In this document: positions 17,340-26,320 of the stretch, piece after piece
How positions within the stretch are numbered: position 1 is the first letter of the stretch
Layout of the letters: each line of letters starts with the position of its first letter
Assembly: GCA_963735465.1 (NCBI GenBank)
Contig: CAVTLA010000001.1
Span: 4,464,001-4,528,000 of the forward strand
Reading direction: 5' to 3'
DNA: 64,000 nucleotides
DNA from: DASZHJ01 sp963735465
Lineage (GTDB): Bacteria; Pseudomonadota; Alphaproteobacteria; ATCC43930; CGMCC-115725
Notes under the pieces: generated by a model
What the model was told of the DNA's origin: nothing
The model's database searches: none
What the model saw: only the letters and a program-made list of their open reading frames with translations
Translations under genes and position numbers: made by a program

Positions 17340-18190
17340 ATGCATCCAGTCGCCTGGAAGTCGCTTCGCACTTTACAGAGTTATTTGCCAGGGATCGCCC
17401 GTGCAAAGAACTTATTCTACCTGCATGCTAGACGGTTTCTGAGAAAGCCTCACGAGAGCGATTTCGGCATGCTTCGCCATTTTTCGCCGCGATTGGAGGA
17501 ATGCTTCGTCGACGTAGGTGCCAACCACGGTCAATCGATAAAGTCTATATTGCTGTATAACAAGGGTATCTCGATCGTTTCATTCGAGCCGAATTTTGAT
17601 TTGGCGGCGCGTCTCAGAAAGCGTTACCGACATATCCCGAATATCGATATTCGAGACTATGGCCTCGCTGATGTCGAATCGACCTTTGACCTTTATGTTC
17701 CAAGTTATCGAGGACGCGTCTATGACGGCCTCGCATCCTTCAGCTACGAAGCAGCGGTTGGCTGGCTAAATTCCGAAAGGATGTTCCTGTTTAGTGAAAC
17801 AGAAGTGCGCGTGGCAAAACTGACCTGCTCGGTTCAAACGCTCGATGCTCAAAACCTCGTCCCTGCATTTATTAAAATCGACGTGCAAGGATTTGAGTAC
17901 CAGGTGCTGAAGGGGGCCGCAAACACGCTCAAAAAAAGTGAACCAGTTTTGCTGTTGAGAATCCAGGGCAAGATCCTCGCATACTAGATCTGCTTATTTC
18001 TCTGGACTATGAGGAATACCACTACCTTGATGGTTTGCTTCGCAAAGGCCGCGGGTCAGGCGACAATTCGCTGTTCATTACAAACTCGAGATTGGCATGG
18101 TCATATCGGTCCTATTCCGGTCCGATTCCTAGCGTACATACCCGGCCAAGCGAGACCAAGGGCCGGAAAGCTTCTCAGCAGGGTTACTGA
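17340..18190 (+). pseudogene. FkbM-family methyltransferase, interrupted by an apparent 1-base loss
   Basis: The first 203 codons encode a FkbM-type methyltransferase: CFVDVGANHGQSIKS (SAM motif I), VSFEPNFDLAARL (motif II) and FIKIDVQGFEYQVLKGA. In this frame a stop comes at 17985. The expected C-terminus continues in another frame: VENPGQDPRILDLLISLDY, then EEYHYLDGLL and on to a stop at 18188. Restoring one base near 17947-17955 (a TTTT run) joins both parts into about 283 residues, a normal family length. A good GAGAGGAT ribosome-binding sequence precedes the ATG at 17340. Such enzymes O-methylate sugars of polysaccharides or glycolipids. Either the gene is broken or the assembly lost a base. 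Confidence 0.8.
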
Positions 18191-18203
18191 GAGGGGAAGG
18201 GCG

Positions 18204-18882
18204 ATGAATTTCACCCGCCGGATAACCGATTATAATAACCCGCAGTCGGCCGGCTTCCGGTTCCGAGCCGCCCGTGCGAAGAGGCTTGCCGCCATGATCG
18301 AGCGGATATGTGCCGCTCAGGGGAGGTGCCGCATTCTCGATCTCGGCGGCACCGAGAGCTACTGGCGCGTTGTCGATGCACGCATCCTCGCCGCTTCGAA
18401 CTGCCACATCACGTTGCTCAACGTTACCGCGCCTGACGTGACGGACCGCGAGCGCTTCACGGCCATCGCCGGAGACGCCTGTTCCGTCGGCAAGACGGAT
18501 GGAAGCTTCGATCTCGTGCACTCGAATTCCACGATCGAGCATGTGGGAGAGTGGGGCAAAATGTCCGCGTTCGCCGCAGAGGTCCGACGCCTCGCGCCCG
18601 CGTACTTTGTGCAGACGCCGGCCTTCTGGTTCCCCTGGGAGCCCCATTTCGGCGTCCCGTTTTGGCATTGGCTGCCGGAGCCGGTGCGAGTTCGCACTGC
18701 TGATGCGCCTGGGATTCGGTCACATCGCGAGGGCCGCAACCGTATCCGGCGCCGTTCTGTCCGTGCAGGATTGCCATCTGATCGATGCGCGAATGGTGGC
18801 GGCTCTTTTCCCCGACGGACGGGTGATACGGGAGCGGGTGCTCGGACTTACGAAATCCTTCATCGCCGTCCGGGATGGCTGA
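18204..18882 (+). pseudogene. Class I SAM-dependent methyltransferase, interrupted by an apparent 1-base gain
   Basis: From the ATG at 18204 (AGGGGAAGG upstream) the product reads as a class I methyltransferase: CRILDLGGTESYWRVV (SAM motif I), DGSFDLVHSNSTIEHVGEW (motif II and III region), and FVQTPAFWFPWEPHFGVPF, a segment typical of the family. After WLPEP, near 18684, the frame becomes nonsense. One frame over, the natural end appears: EFALLMRLGFGHIARA, DARMVAALFPDGRV and GLTKSFIAVRDG, with a stop at 18880. Removing one G restores about 225 residues. It lies 13 bp after the FkbM gene, which has its own frame break. Confidence 0.78.
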
Positions 18883-18897
18883 CCGTCATCCTGCGAG

Positions 18898-19176
18898 CTA
18901 AGGATAAAGCGGCGCCACTGGCGCCAGCGCCACGGCGCCGGCCAGCGCGAATCCGCCGGCCGCCGGCCAGAGGCGCAGGACGGCGGCGACCGCCGCCGCG
19001 ACAAGCGCGCCGAATCCGGCCTGCGGCATCAAGTGCAAGGACCAGGGTTCGGCGAGCCAGAATCCCAGGACACCGACCGCGAGAAGAGTGAGCGCGACCA
19101 TCCCCCGCGCCGGGCGGCGGCCTCGCCGCGTGCGCTGAGTTCCGCCCGCCGGGTCAGCCTCCCCCCGTAAGGTCAT
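18898..19176 (-). pseudogene. Truncated copy of the membrane domain of an EEP-fold protein
   Basis: This 92-residue reading frame (ATG at 19176, TAG at 18898) has two to three hydrophobic segments and no other domain. It aligns with residues 15-85 of the EEP-fold protein at 13434. Shared positions include the AR before helix 1, E-x-W around FLEFWVRH/LAEPWSLH, the PQ pair in TPQLG/MPQAG, R-x-W-x-AAG in CRIWFAAG/LRLWPAAG, and a final YLP/LYP. The chain stops exactly where the catalytic domain should begin. I read it as the remnant of a second copy, though a short membrane protein made on purpose cannot be excluded. Confidence 0.6.
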
Positions 19177-19451
19177 ATCCAGAATCCGACAAATAATGGG
19201 CTCGGTAACACTCTGTATCGTGAAAGCGCAACCGGCCCAAGCTTTAAGGAAGATGAATGTGGCGCCGCCATCGACCACGCGCTACGATTGTCGACACCGG
19301 TGTTCTGCTTGCCGTACAGGGTGCAAAACCATAGCGGGAATTAGGAGCGAGCTTAGATCACGGGGGGTCGGTGTGGCCATTATGGCTGGTCGGCGTCGGT
19401 TTTGGGCGGAACTGGCGCGCGACGCTGGAGCGAGTTTCGGTAGGGGGCCTG

Positions 19452-20294
19452 ATGACCAAGGTTTCGTGTACGCATACGCCGCGCCAGACGTTCGGCTTCC
19501 GGATTACACCGCTGTCGGCGAAAGACATCATCCAGCGGGTGCTCGTCACGCGCCATGTGGACAACGGCGTCGGTCTCATCGTGACGCCGAACCTCGACCA
19601 CGTGGTCAGGCTGCAGACTGACCAGGATTTCGTCGCCGCCTACTCGAACGCGGAAATCATCACCGCGGACGGCTTTCCGGTTTACCATTATGCGCGTCTG
19701 TGGGGCGCCAAGGTTCCGCATCGGGTGACCGGATGCGATCTCGCGGAGGAGCTGTTCCGCCACGCCGACATCGGTCCCGAGCAGCGCCTGTTTCTCGTCG
19801 GCGACAGCGAGGAGACCGTGGGGGGCGTCGAAGCCTCGCTCGCCGCGCGCGGCATCGAGGCGCGGCTGGCGGCGGTGGTGCCACCCTTCGGCTTCGAGAA
19901 CGACGCCCAGTACTGCGAGTCCCTCGTCGACAAGATCGTCCGTCACGGCACGACGATCCTGCTCATGGGCGTGGGCGCTCCGAAGAGCGAGGTCTTCGTG
20001 AACCGGCACCACGCCGGGCTCCCGCCCTGCTGGGCGCTGTGCATCGGATATGCGATCAGGATCGAGGCCGGGACCGCGCGCCGGGCGCCCAAGCTGTGGC
20101 GGCGGCTCAATCTGGAATGGCTCTGGCGGCTCGCCGGCGATCCGCGCCGGCTCTGCAAGCGCTATGCCTTCGGTGCGGTCAATTTCCTCGGCGCCGTCAT
20201 CCGCGACATCTCCCGCGGCGGCCGGCATGCCACGCCCGCGGCGATCCTCGAGGGAAGCCAGGCGAACAGCATCGATGCGGTGTCGCATCACTGA
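19452..20294 (+). CDS. WecG/TagA/CpsF family glycosyltransferase (GT26)
   Basis: The ATG at 19452 (GGGGG five bases upstream) gives 280 residues. GT26 motifs are in place: GLIVTPNLDHVV, IITADGFPVYHYAR, HRVTGCDLAEELF, LLMGVGAPKSEVFV, and the C-terminal IEAGTARRAPKLWRRLNLEW and RLCKRY. These enzymes add N-acetylmannosaminuronic acid or a similar sugar to a lipid-linked acceptor early in polymer synthesis. The usual membrane-associated basic tail is present. The 275-bp region between it and the remnant at 18898-19176 holds its promoter; I see no other gene there. Confidence 0.9.
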   Translation: MTKVSCTHTPRQTFGFRITPLSAKDIIQRVLVTRHVDNGVGLIVTPNLDHVVRLQTDQDFVAAYSNAEIITADGFPVYHYARLWGAKVPHRVTGCDLAEELFRHADIGPEQRLFLVGDSEETVGGVEASLAARGIEARLAAVVPPFGFENDAQYCESLVDKIVRHGTTILLMGVGAPKSEVFVNRHHAGLPPCWALCIGYAIRIEAGTARRAPKLWRRLNLEWLWRLAGDPRRLCKRYAFGAVNFLGAVIRDISRGGRHATPAAILEGSQANSIDAVSHH

Positions 20295-20406
20295 CCCGGC
20301 GCCGGGCCGCTCGGGGCGGATGCGCTAGCATCCGCGCGCCGGCGGCCGGCCGCTTCCGGCGGTGCCCCGGCGATCCGGTCTTGCCGCCTTCCGATGCCCG
20401 GACCGC

Positions 20407-21303
20407 ATGAGCGCCGCCGCCGCCCCGCCCGATCCTTCCCGTCCGCTGGCCTCGGTCGTGATCCCGCATTTCAACGATCTGGAGGGGCTCGCGAGGTGTC
20501 TCGCGAGCCTGCGCCGGCAGGCGCTGCCGCGGGAGCTCTTCGAAGTGATCGTCGCCGACAACAACTCCGCGGCGGGCGTGCCGGCGGTCAGGGCGGTGGC
20601 GCCGGACGCGACCGTCCTGGCGGCGCCGATCCAGGGCGCCGGACCCGCGCGCAACGCCGGCGCCGCCGCGGCGCGCGGCAAGGTGCTCGCCTTCATCGAT
20701 TGCGATTGCATCGCCGACCCGGACTGGCTGCGGGAAGGCCTCGCGGCGCTCGAGCGCTTCGACTATGCGGGCGGGCAGGTCGTCGCCGAGACCGACGCGC
20801 GGCCGATGACGCCGACCGCGGCCTTCGAGCTGGTCTTCGCCTACGACTTCAGGAAGTTCGTCGAGAAGCACCAATTCTCCGGCACGGCCAACCTCTTCGT
20901 CCCGAGCGAGATCTTCCGGAAGGTGGGCGAGTTCCGCAGCGCGGTCTCGGAGGATGTCGACTGGTGCTGGCGGGCCAACGCCATGGGCTTCCGGCTGGGC
21001 TATGCCGATCGGGCCATCGTGCGCCACGCGGCGCGCCGGGAATGGCCGGACCTCAGGCAGAAATGGGATCGCGCCACGCGGGAGGCGTTTGCGCTCGCCC
21101 GGGAGCGGCCCGGATGGCGCCTGCGCTGGGCCCTCACGGCCGTCCTCGTCGCGGGATCGCCGCTCGCCCATTGGACGGCCGTGGTCGGCAGTCCGCGCCT
21201 GGCCGGGGCCCGCGCCAAATGGTGCGGCGTAACCGGCTTGTTCTGTATTCGGATCTATAGAAGCTATCGAATGATGCAGCTATTGTTTGGGTCACAATCG
21301 TAA
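20407..21303 (+). CDS. Glycosyltransferase family 2
   Basis: This 298-residue GT-A transferase reads ASVVIPHFNDLEGLARCL at the start, GPARNAGAAAARGKVLAF for nucleotide-sugar binding, FIDCDCIADPDWL for the metal site, and SEDVDWCWRANAMGF for the catalytic ED motif. The C-terminal third is amphipathic with a probable membrane-associated stretch. It lies 112 bp after the WecG-type gene on the same strand and upstream of the Wzc kinase. Codon use is again very GC-rich, unlike the 10-18 kb block, so it belongs to the conserved flank. Confidence 0.88.
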   Translation: MSAAAAPPDPSRPLASVVIPHFNDLEGLARCLASLRRQALPRELFEVIVADNNSAAGVPAVRAVAPDATVLAAPIQGAGPARNAGAAAARGKVLAFIDCDCIADPDWLREGLAALERFDYAGGQVVAETDARPMTPTAAFELVFAYDFRKFVEKHQFSGTANLFVPSEIFRKVGEFRSAVSEDVDWCWRANAMGFRLGYADRAIVRHAARREWPDLRQKWDRATREAFALARERPGWRLRWALTAVLVAGSPLAHWTAVVGSPRLAGARAKWCGVTGLFCIRIYRSYRMMQLLFGSQS

Positions 21304-21537
21304 ATGTCGGAGCATCCTGCTCTTGGAGAGTTCTCCTATTTATGCTGACAGCGTCATGGCCGCGACGATATATTTGGGAAAGTCTGGGTGCGGGCCAAAT
21401 AAACCATACCGACATCAGCGGGTCGCGTCGGGGAGTGCGGCGGTCCCGGCCCCGCCACGGCGATCCGGCTCTGGGGAAGTCTGGCGACGCGCTCGGTCGG
21501 TGGTGTTCGCAATACGGGTCGTGCTCATGTTGCTCGC

Positions 21538-23826
21538 ATGGATGAGCTAGTGCATTCCTCCGCAGCTATGAGGGGCCCACCTCTCGGAGACCATCCGTCT
21601 TCGCTGTCGGATATCCGCTCCATTGCCGGCGTCCTGCTGCGGCACTGGAAGCTGATCCTCGTGCTGCCGCTGCTGGCCGGCGGCATCGCCTACGGCATCC
21701 TGCACGTCATCCCGCCGCTCTATAAGTCGACCGTCGATATCGTGGTGGCCGATCCCAAGCGGCCCACCAACGCCGCGGACGATCGCCCGCTCTCCGACGT
21801 CGAGATGAGCGGCGCCACGATGGAAAGCGAGATGGCGATCATCACCTCGCAATCCCTGGCGCTGCGCGTCGCCAGAGATCAGGACCTGGACAAGGATCCG
21901 GAGTTCCTTCGCTCGCGGACCGAGATCGCCTTGGAGCGCAGCGGGATCAAGGATCTGCTCGAGAGCCTGGGGCTCGGGCGGTGGCTTGCGGCGCCGACGC
22001 CGCTGCCCGATGCGACGGTCGGCAGCAGGACCGGCGCCGTGTCGCCGAAACTCGACGCCGCGGCGTCGTCGCTGCGCCGCCAGGTCAGCGTCGAGCGCGT
22101 TCAGTTCTCCTACGTCCTCTCGGTGTCGGTCAGCTCCCTCGATCCCGCGAAGGCGCAGCGCCTCGCCAATGCGATGGCCGACGCCTATCTGGGCGAGCAG
22201 CTCGAGGCGCGCCAGGACGCCGCGCAGCGCGCGACCACGTGGCTCACCGGGCGTCTCGAGGAGCTCCGCGGCCGCGTTCTCGAGACCGATGCGCAGATCC
22301 AGAAGCTCAAGGCCGAGAGCGGGCTCAGCGACACCGGGCTCGGCGGCAACGTCACGCAGCAGCAGCTCTCGGACCTGAGCGCGCAGCTCAACGCCGCCCG
22401 CGCCGACCTCGGGGAAAAGCGCGCGCATTACGATCAGGTGCGGCGGATCATCGATCGCCAGGGCGACCTGCAGACGATTCCCGAGGTTCTGGCCTCGCCC
22501 GTCATCGGTCAGCTCCGGGCGCAGCAGGCCGAGGTGCAGCGGCGCGAGGCGGACCTGGTCGCTCACTTCGGCAACCAGTATCCGCCCCTGATCAATGTGC
22601 GCTCGCAGCTGGCGGAGATCGAGAAGTCGATCAGCGCCGAAGTGAACCGCATCCTCGAGAACCAGAAGAATTCGATCGGCATTGCCGAGCAGCGCGAGCG
22701 GTCGCTGTCCCAGAGCCTGGATCGGCTTACCGGCCAGAGCGCCAATTCGCAGGCGGCGGTGAAGCTGCGCGAGCTGCAGCGGGTGGGCGACGCGAACCGC
22801 AAGATCTACGAGAGCTTCCTCTCGGCGTTCGACAACATCCAGCAGCGATCGACGCTCCTTGATTCCACCGCCCGCATCATCACGCCGGCCTCCTACTCCG
22901 GCTCGCCAAGCTATCCGCGCAGCACGCTGATCCTGGCGCTGGCGATCCTGGGCAGCGTCGTCCTCGCGGTCGGCCTCGCCTTCATCGGAGAGTTCCTCGA
23001 CGGCGGCTTCAGGACCGGCACGCAGATCGAGGAGGCGCTCGGCTGCCCGGTCCTCGGCATGATTCCGGTGATGCGGCGGCCTCTCTTCCGCCGCGCGCGG
23101 CAGCGCTATGCGATGGTGGACCGGATGATCGCCGCGCCCGCCTCGCAGCTGGCGGAAGTCGTGCGCTCGGTGCGGATGAGCCTCGATCTCTCCGAGACCG
23201 AGGCGCGGTCGCGGGTGGTCCTCGTGACATCCTCGGTGCCTGGCGAGGGCAAGTCCACCACGGCGCTGCTCGTCGCCACGTCCTGGGCGGCGGCGAAGGG
23301 CAGCGTGCTGCTGGTGGATTGCGATCTTCGCCGCAAGACGGTGTCGAGCGTCCTCGGCCTCGCGAAGCTGCCGGGGCTGGCGGAGGTGCTGGCGGGCAAG
23401 CTCGATCTCGCCGACGTCATACGGACGAACGGCAAGACCGGCGTCGATGTCATCGCGGCCGGACATGCGGAGGCGAATCCGGCGGACCTCCTCAATTCCG
23501 AGCGCATGCGCGAGCTGCTGGCCGTGCTGCGCCGGCGCTATGACCACATCGTCCTCGACGCGTCGCCCCTGTTGCCGGTGGTCGATGCCACCGTGCTGGC
23601 GCGGCTGGTCGATCAGGTCCTGCTGATCGTGGAGTGGAAGCGCACCCGGCGCTCGAGTGTCCTGGAGGCGACGAAGGCGATCATCGGCGAGGCCGGCCCG
23701 GTCGTGGGCGTGGTCTTGAACAAGGTGGATTTCCACCTCCTCCGGTCCTACGGCTACGGCATGGGCTATGGCTACAATTACGGGCCGTACTATCGCGGGA
23801 TGGAGAAGTACTACACCCGCCTATGA
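21538..23826 (+). CDS. Polysaccharide co-polymerase with tyrosine autokinase domain (Wzc-like)
   Basis: This 762-residue protein joins the two halves of a BY-kinase. The Wzz/GNVR periplasmic part has a first helix near 40-60 (WKLILVLPLLAGGIAYGI) and long coiled coils (residues about 220-430). A second helix is near 465-485. The cytoplasmic kinase has Walker A VPGEGKSTT near residue 570, Walker A' VLLVDCDLRRKT, and HIVLDASPLL as Walker B. The C-terminus is a tyrosine cluster (YGYGMGYGYNYGPYY and EKYYTRL), the autophosphorylation target. It controls chain length and export with the Wza-like lipoprotein. No cognate phosphatase gene was seen. The stop overlaps the next gene (ATGA). Confidence 0.94.
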   Translation: MDELVHSSAAMRGPPLGDHPSSLSDIRSIAGVLLRHWKLILVLPLLAGGIAYGILHVIPPLYKSTVDIVVADPKRPTNAADDRPLSDVEMSGATMESEMAIITSQSLALRVARDQDLDKDPEFLRSRTEIALERSGIKDLLESLGLGRWLAAPTPLPDATVGSRTGAVSPKLDAAASSLRRQVSVERVQFSYVLSVSVSSLDPAKAQRLANAMADAYLGEQLEARQDAAQRATTWLTGRLEELRGRVLETDAQIQKLKAESGLSDTGLGGNVTQQQLSDLSAQLNAARADLGEKRAHYDQVRRIIDRQGDLQTIPEVLASPVIGQLRAQQAEVQRREADLVAHFGNQYPPLINVRSQLAEIEKSISAEVNRILENQKNSIGIAEQRERSLSQSLDRLTGQSANSQAAVKLRELQRVGDANRKIYESFLSAFDNIQQRSTLLDSTARIITPASYSGSPSYPRSTLILALAILGSVVLAVGLAFIGEFLDGGFRTGTQIEEALGCPVLGMIPVMRRPLFRRARQRYAMVDRMIAAPASQLAEVVRSVRMSLDLSETEARSRVVLVTSSVPGEGKSTTALLVATSWAAAKGSVLLVDCDLRRKTVSSVLGLAKLPGLAEVLAGKLDLADVIRTNGKTGVDVIAAGHAEANPADLLNSERMRELLAVLRRRYDHIVLDASPLLPVVDATVLARLVDQVLLIVEWKRTRRSSVLEATKAIIGEAGPVVGVVLNKVDFHLLRSYGYGMGYGYNYGPYYRGMEKYYTRL

Positions 23827-24590
23827 CCGCCGCGTCGCCGACCGCATTCCGTCCCGCCGCCGCGGCGGTGCTGGTCGTCGCCGGCCTCGCCCTCTCTCTC
23901 GGCGGGCTTGCGGTTGCCAGGAATTCCCTGGCGACCGACGCTCTGATCGCGCGCAGCAGCCTCGCCTGGCAGGGCGTCGAAACCTTATCGGCGGCGGAGG
24001 CGACGGCGATGATCGACACGCTGCGGCGGGTCGCCGGCGAGGGGGGGAGCGCCGACGAAGCCGCCGCCCTGTCCTTCCTGCATTCCGTCGCCGCGTCCGA
24101 GGCGGCGATCCAGCGCGACGCGGCCACCTGGCGTCGGGAGCTGCGGGCCGCTCGCGCCGACGCACGGATGACCCTGGCCTTGGCCCCCGCTCGGGCGGAC
24201 GTGGCGCTCAGTCTTGCGGAAGCGGAGTTCCAGCTTGGCGCCGGAGATGACAGCGTCGACACCGCGCTGAGGCTCTCCTTCGACGTCGCTCCCAGGGAAC
24301 TCTGGATCGCTCAAAGGCGCATCGGGTTGGGCCTGCGGCTCATTGCGACTGCCCCGTCCGACATTCGATCGAATGTCGCCCGGGATGTAAGGATGGTGGG
24401 CGAGCCGGCGCAGAATCTTGAGCGGTATCGTATATTGGCGAGTGCGGCTTTCTTGGCGGGGCCCGCCGCCGTCGCATTCGTTCGCTCCGAGCTGTCGGTC
24501 GCGCACGAGCAGCCGCTGGCGCTGTTCAATGCCTATCTTGCCGAGCTCGAGACTGTCCGGGACGCCAACGCCCCGCCAAAGCCAAATTAA
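23823..24590 (+). CDS. Unknown single-pass protein coupled to the Wzc kinase
   Basis: The ATG at 23823 overlaps the Wzc stop by four bases, so the 255-residue product is translationally coupled to the kinase. It has one N-terminal membrane segment (AAAAVLVVAGLALSLGGLAVA). An alanine-rich, alpha-helical region follows, with repeated pattern such as RSSLAWQGVETL, RADVALSLAEAEFQLG and RELWIAQRRIGLGL. That could be TPR-like repeats facing the periplasm. I do not recognise a family. Its coupling implies a part in chain-length control or export. Confidence 0.75.
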   Translation: MTAASPTAFRPAAAAVLVVAGLALSLGGLAVARNSLATDALIARSSLAWQGVETLSAAEATAMIDTLRRVAGEGGSADEAAALSFLHSVAASEAAIQRDAATWRRELRAARADARMTLALAPARADVALSLAEAEFQLGAGDDSVDTALRLSFDVAPRELWIAQRRIGLGLRLIATAPSDIRSNVARDVRMVGEPAQNLERYRILASAAFLAGPAAVAFVRSELSVAHEQPLALFNAYLAELETVRDANAPPKPN

Positions 24591-24597
24591 TTGGCGG
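24573..24597. terminator. Short inverted repeat at the end of the Wzc-coupled gene
   Basis: CCGCCAA (24573-24579) and TTGGCGG (24591-24597) form a perfect 7-bp stem with an 11-base loop over the stop codon, between two convergent genes. There is no T tract after it on either strand, so a terminator role is only a suggestion. Confidence 0.3.
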
Positions 24598-24657
24598 CAA
24601 CCCGATAGTGACGATTGCCTTCGGCTGCCGGCGGCCTTGCTGAACTAAGCTGCCTCT

Positions 24658-25407
24658 TCACCTGGCCGGGCTGGTGGGAGGATTTCCCGCGCCCTGCGTT
24701 CCCAGAGGGGGAGTGAAGTTCGTCGTCGGCCCCTGACCATTGCCGCCCGCTCCGGGAGACAGCCCCGCCAGCTCGCCGATCTGGATCAGGTTGTCGAGCT
24801 GCGCGACCTGGCCCTGAAAACCTGTCAGAGCGGCGTTGTCGTCCCCGTGGGTCCCGGGCTGCCAGACCGTATGGGTCTGCCCCTGGTGGATCGGGAACTC
24901 GCCGCCGTTCTTGTCGATGATGAAGGCATCGCCGAACAGCGTGTTGAGCGTCGTGTGATCGGAATAGACGGTAAAGGTGATGGATGTGCCGCGAACGCCG
25001 ATCGTGCCGTTCGGCGTCGTGATGGAATAGGACTGATGATCCATGTTGCCGGTGACGAAGCGGAACACGCCGCTGACCGCGGTCAGGAAGAAGGCGCCGC
25101 GCGTCGGGCTCGGGTCGTAGACGAATTTGTTGAGGGTGATGCGGGCGTTGGGGCCGACGGACAATTTGGTCCCGTCGACGAACTGGATCTCCGACGCCGC
25201 ATCGGCCTGGGTGGCGATGATCTCGTTCTGGGCGACGTTGTCGTTGAGCACCAGCTGCCGCACCCGGGTCTCGAGCGTGCCCAGCACGGTCTTTACCACG
25301 ATGACCGTTTTGCCGATATCAGTCGCGGCGCCGGCGGGAATGGCGAGCGTCGCCAGAACCGTCGCGCACAGGAGTCCCCGAACCCATTTCACCGGCATGA
25401 TGCTCAT
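24658..25407 (-). CDS. Secreted FecR-domain protein
   Basis: I chose the ATG at 25407 because it opens a signal peptide (MSIMPVKWVRGLLCATVLAT, cleaved after AGA); the open frame reaches 25464. The mature 220 residues carry a FecR-type periplasmic domain: LVLNDNVAQNEIIATQADAA, VDGTKLSVGPNARITLNKFV, and the typical TPNGTIGVRGTSITFTVY. There is no membrane anchor, so this is the stand-alone form often found beside CHASE2-domain cyclases rather than an anti-sigma factor. The C-terminal tail is glycine/proline-rich (LSPGAGGNGQGPTT). It is convergent with the gene at 23823. Confidence 0.85.
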   Translation of the reverse strand: MSIMPVKWVRGLLCATVLATLAIPAGAATDIGKTVIVVKTVLGTLETRVRQLVLNDNVAQNEIIATQADAASEIQFVDGTKLSVGPNARITLNKFVYDPSPTRGAFFLTAVSGVFRFVTGNMDHQSYSITTPNGTIGVRGTSITFTVYSDHTTLNTLFGDAFIIDKNGGEFPIHQGQTHTVWQPGTHGDDNAALTGFQGQVAQLDNLIQIGELAGLSPGAGGNGQGPTTNFTPPLGTQGAGNPPTSPAR

Positions 25408-25641
25408 GACCGTCCCAGAAGTCGCCGACGTTTCACTACGCAAATCAGGCGGAAATACTCGCACTATTGGTGCGAGTTCTCAATCGAAATCAAGTCTTGG
25501 CTCCGGCGGGGATGCGGCTGCGCCGGGACGGCGGAGCCGCCATCAGGGCGCGGGCGACCGCCGGCGGGCGCGAAAAACACTTGGCAGGCAATACCTTAGG
25601 TCGAGGCTGCGGGCGCGCCGAAGGCGCGCGGCCGGGCGGGG

Positions 25642-26295
25642 TCAGCCCGTGGCCGGGGAGTTGCTCGCCGGGCAGAGTATCGAGTGCAGCTTCATCCCGC
25701 TGACCATCCGCCGAAGCAGGCCCTCGGCCGCGAGATCCTGGCCGTGCAGCAGCACCATGATCGCCGCCAGCACGGTGACCAGGCCACGCAGGGCCTTTGC
25801 CCTGGGCCTGTCCTTGGCATAGGCGCGCGCGAAGACCGCAAGCGCGATCAAGCCGAGAATGAAGCCCAGCACGACTTCGGGAATGCTGTGAAATTTCAGG
25901 ATCGTCCGGGAGCCGGCGATGGTCAGAACGAGGAGCAGGCCTCCCGCCGCGATGAGGAGCTGCCGGCGTCGAGGCGCCTCGGCGCCGAAGATGATGGCGA
26001 TGCTTCCATAGACCAGCGTCGCCATGCTGGTATGGCCGCTGGGGCTGACAAGCTCCGGGACCGGCGGGCACGCGTAGAACACCATCTTCAGGAGGGCGGT
26101 GCCGCCGGCACTGAGCGCGAGTGCCACACCCCACCAGACGGCGAGGCGTCGCGCCTGCACGACTAGCAGCCAGCCGCCGATCGCAACGGACATCGGGGCG
26201 AGCACCGCCAGGTCCCCGCAGTCGGTCAGGATCGTCAGGATGGCCGAGATCAAGTCAGAATTCACCGATACCGGAAGGCACGGCCGCGCCGCCAC
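25642..26295 (-). CDS. PAP2-family membrane phosphatase
   Basis: The frame codes for up to 217 residues from a GTG at 26295; an internal GTG (VNSDLIS) is a possible later start. The acid-phosphatase signature is present in three parts: KMVFYACPPV (weak first motif), SPSGHTSMA with the catalytic histidine, and GSRTILKFHSIPEVVLG with the second histidine. About five to six helices surround them. PAP2 enzymes in polysaccharide loci often dephosphorylate undecaprenyl pyrophosphate to recycle the lipid carrier, which would fit here; the substrate is inference. The gene follows the cyclase with a 25-bp gap. Confidence 0.8.
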   Translation of the reverse strand: MAARPCLPVSVNSDLISAILTILTDCGDLAVLAPMSVAIGGWLLVVQARRLAVWWGVALALSAGGTALLKMVFYACPPVPELVSPSGHTSMATLVYGSIAIIFGAEAPRRRQLLIAAGGLLLVLTIAGSRTILKFHSIPEVVLGFILGLIALAVFARAYAKDRPRAKALRGLVTVLAAIMVLLHGQDLAAEGLLRRMVSGMKLHSILCPASNSPATG

Positions 26296-26320
26296 CGCAG
26301 GGGACGGCCGACCGCGCCAG

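Noticed and set aside
17925..17945. A programmed frameshift at the A7 run in the FkbM gene
   Set aside because: The downstream frame makes sense only after about 17950 and the frame 0 residues up to PVLL fit the family, so the change lies in or after the TTTT run.
21547..23736. A 729-codon open frame on the minus strand across the tyrosine kinase gene
   Set aside because: It mirrors a clear Wzc gene; its product is rich in Arg, His, Asp and Gly without any motif, a usual shadow in GC-rich DNA.
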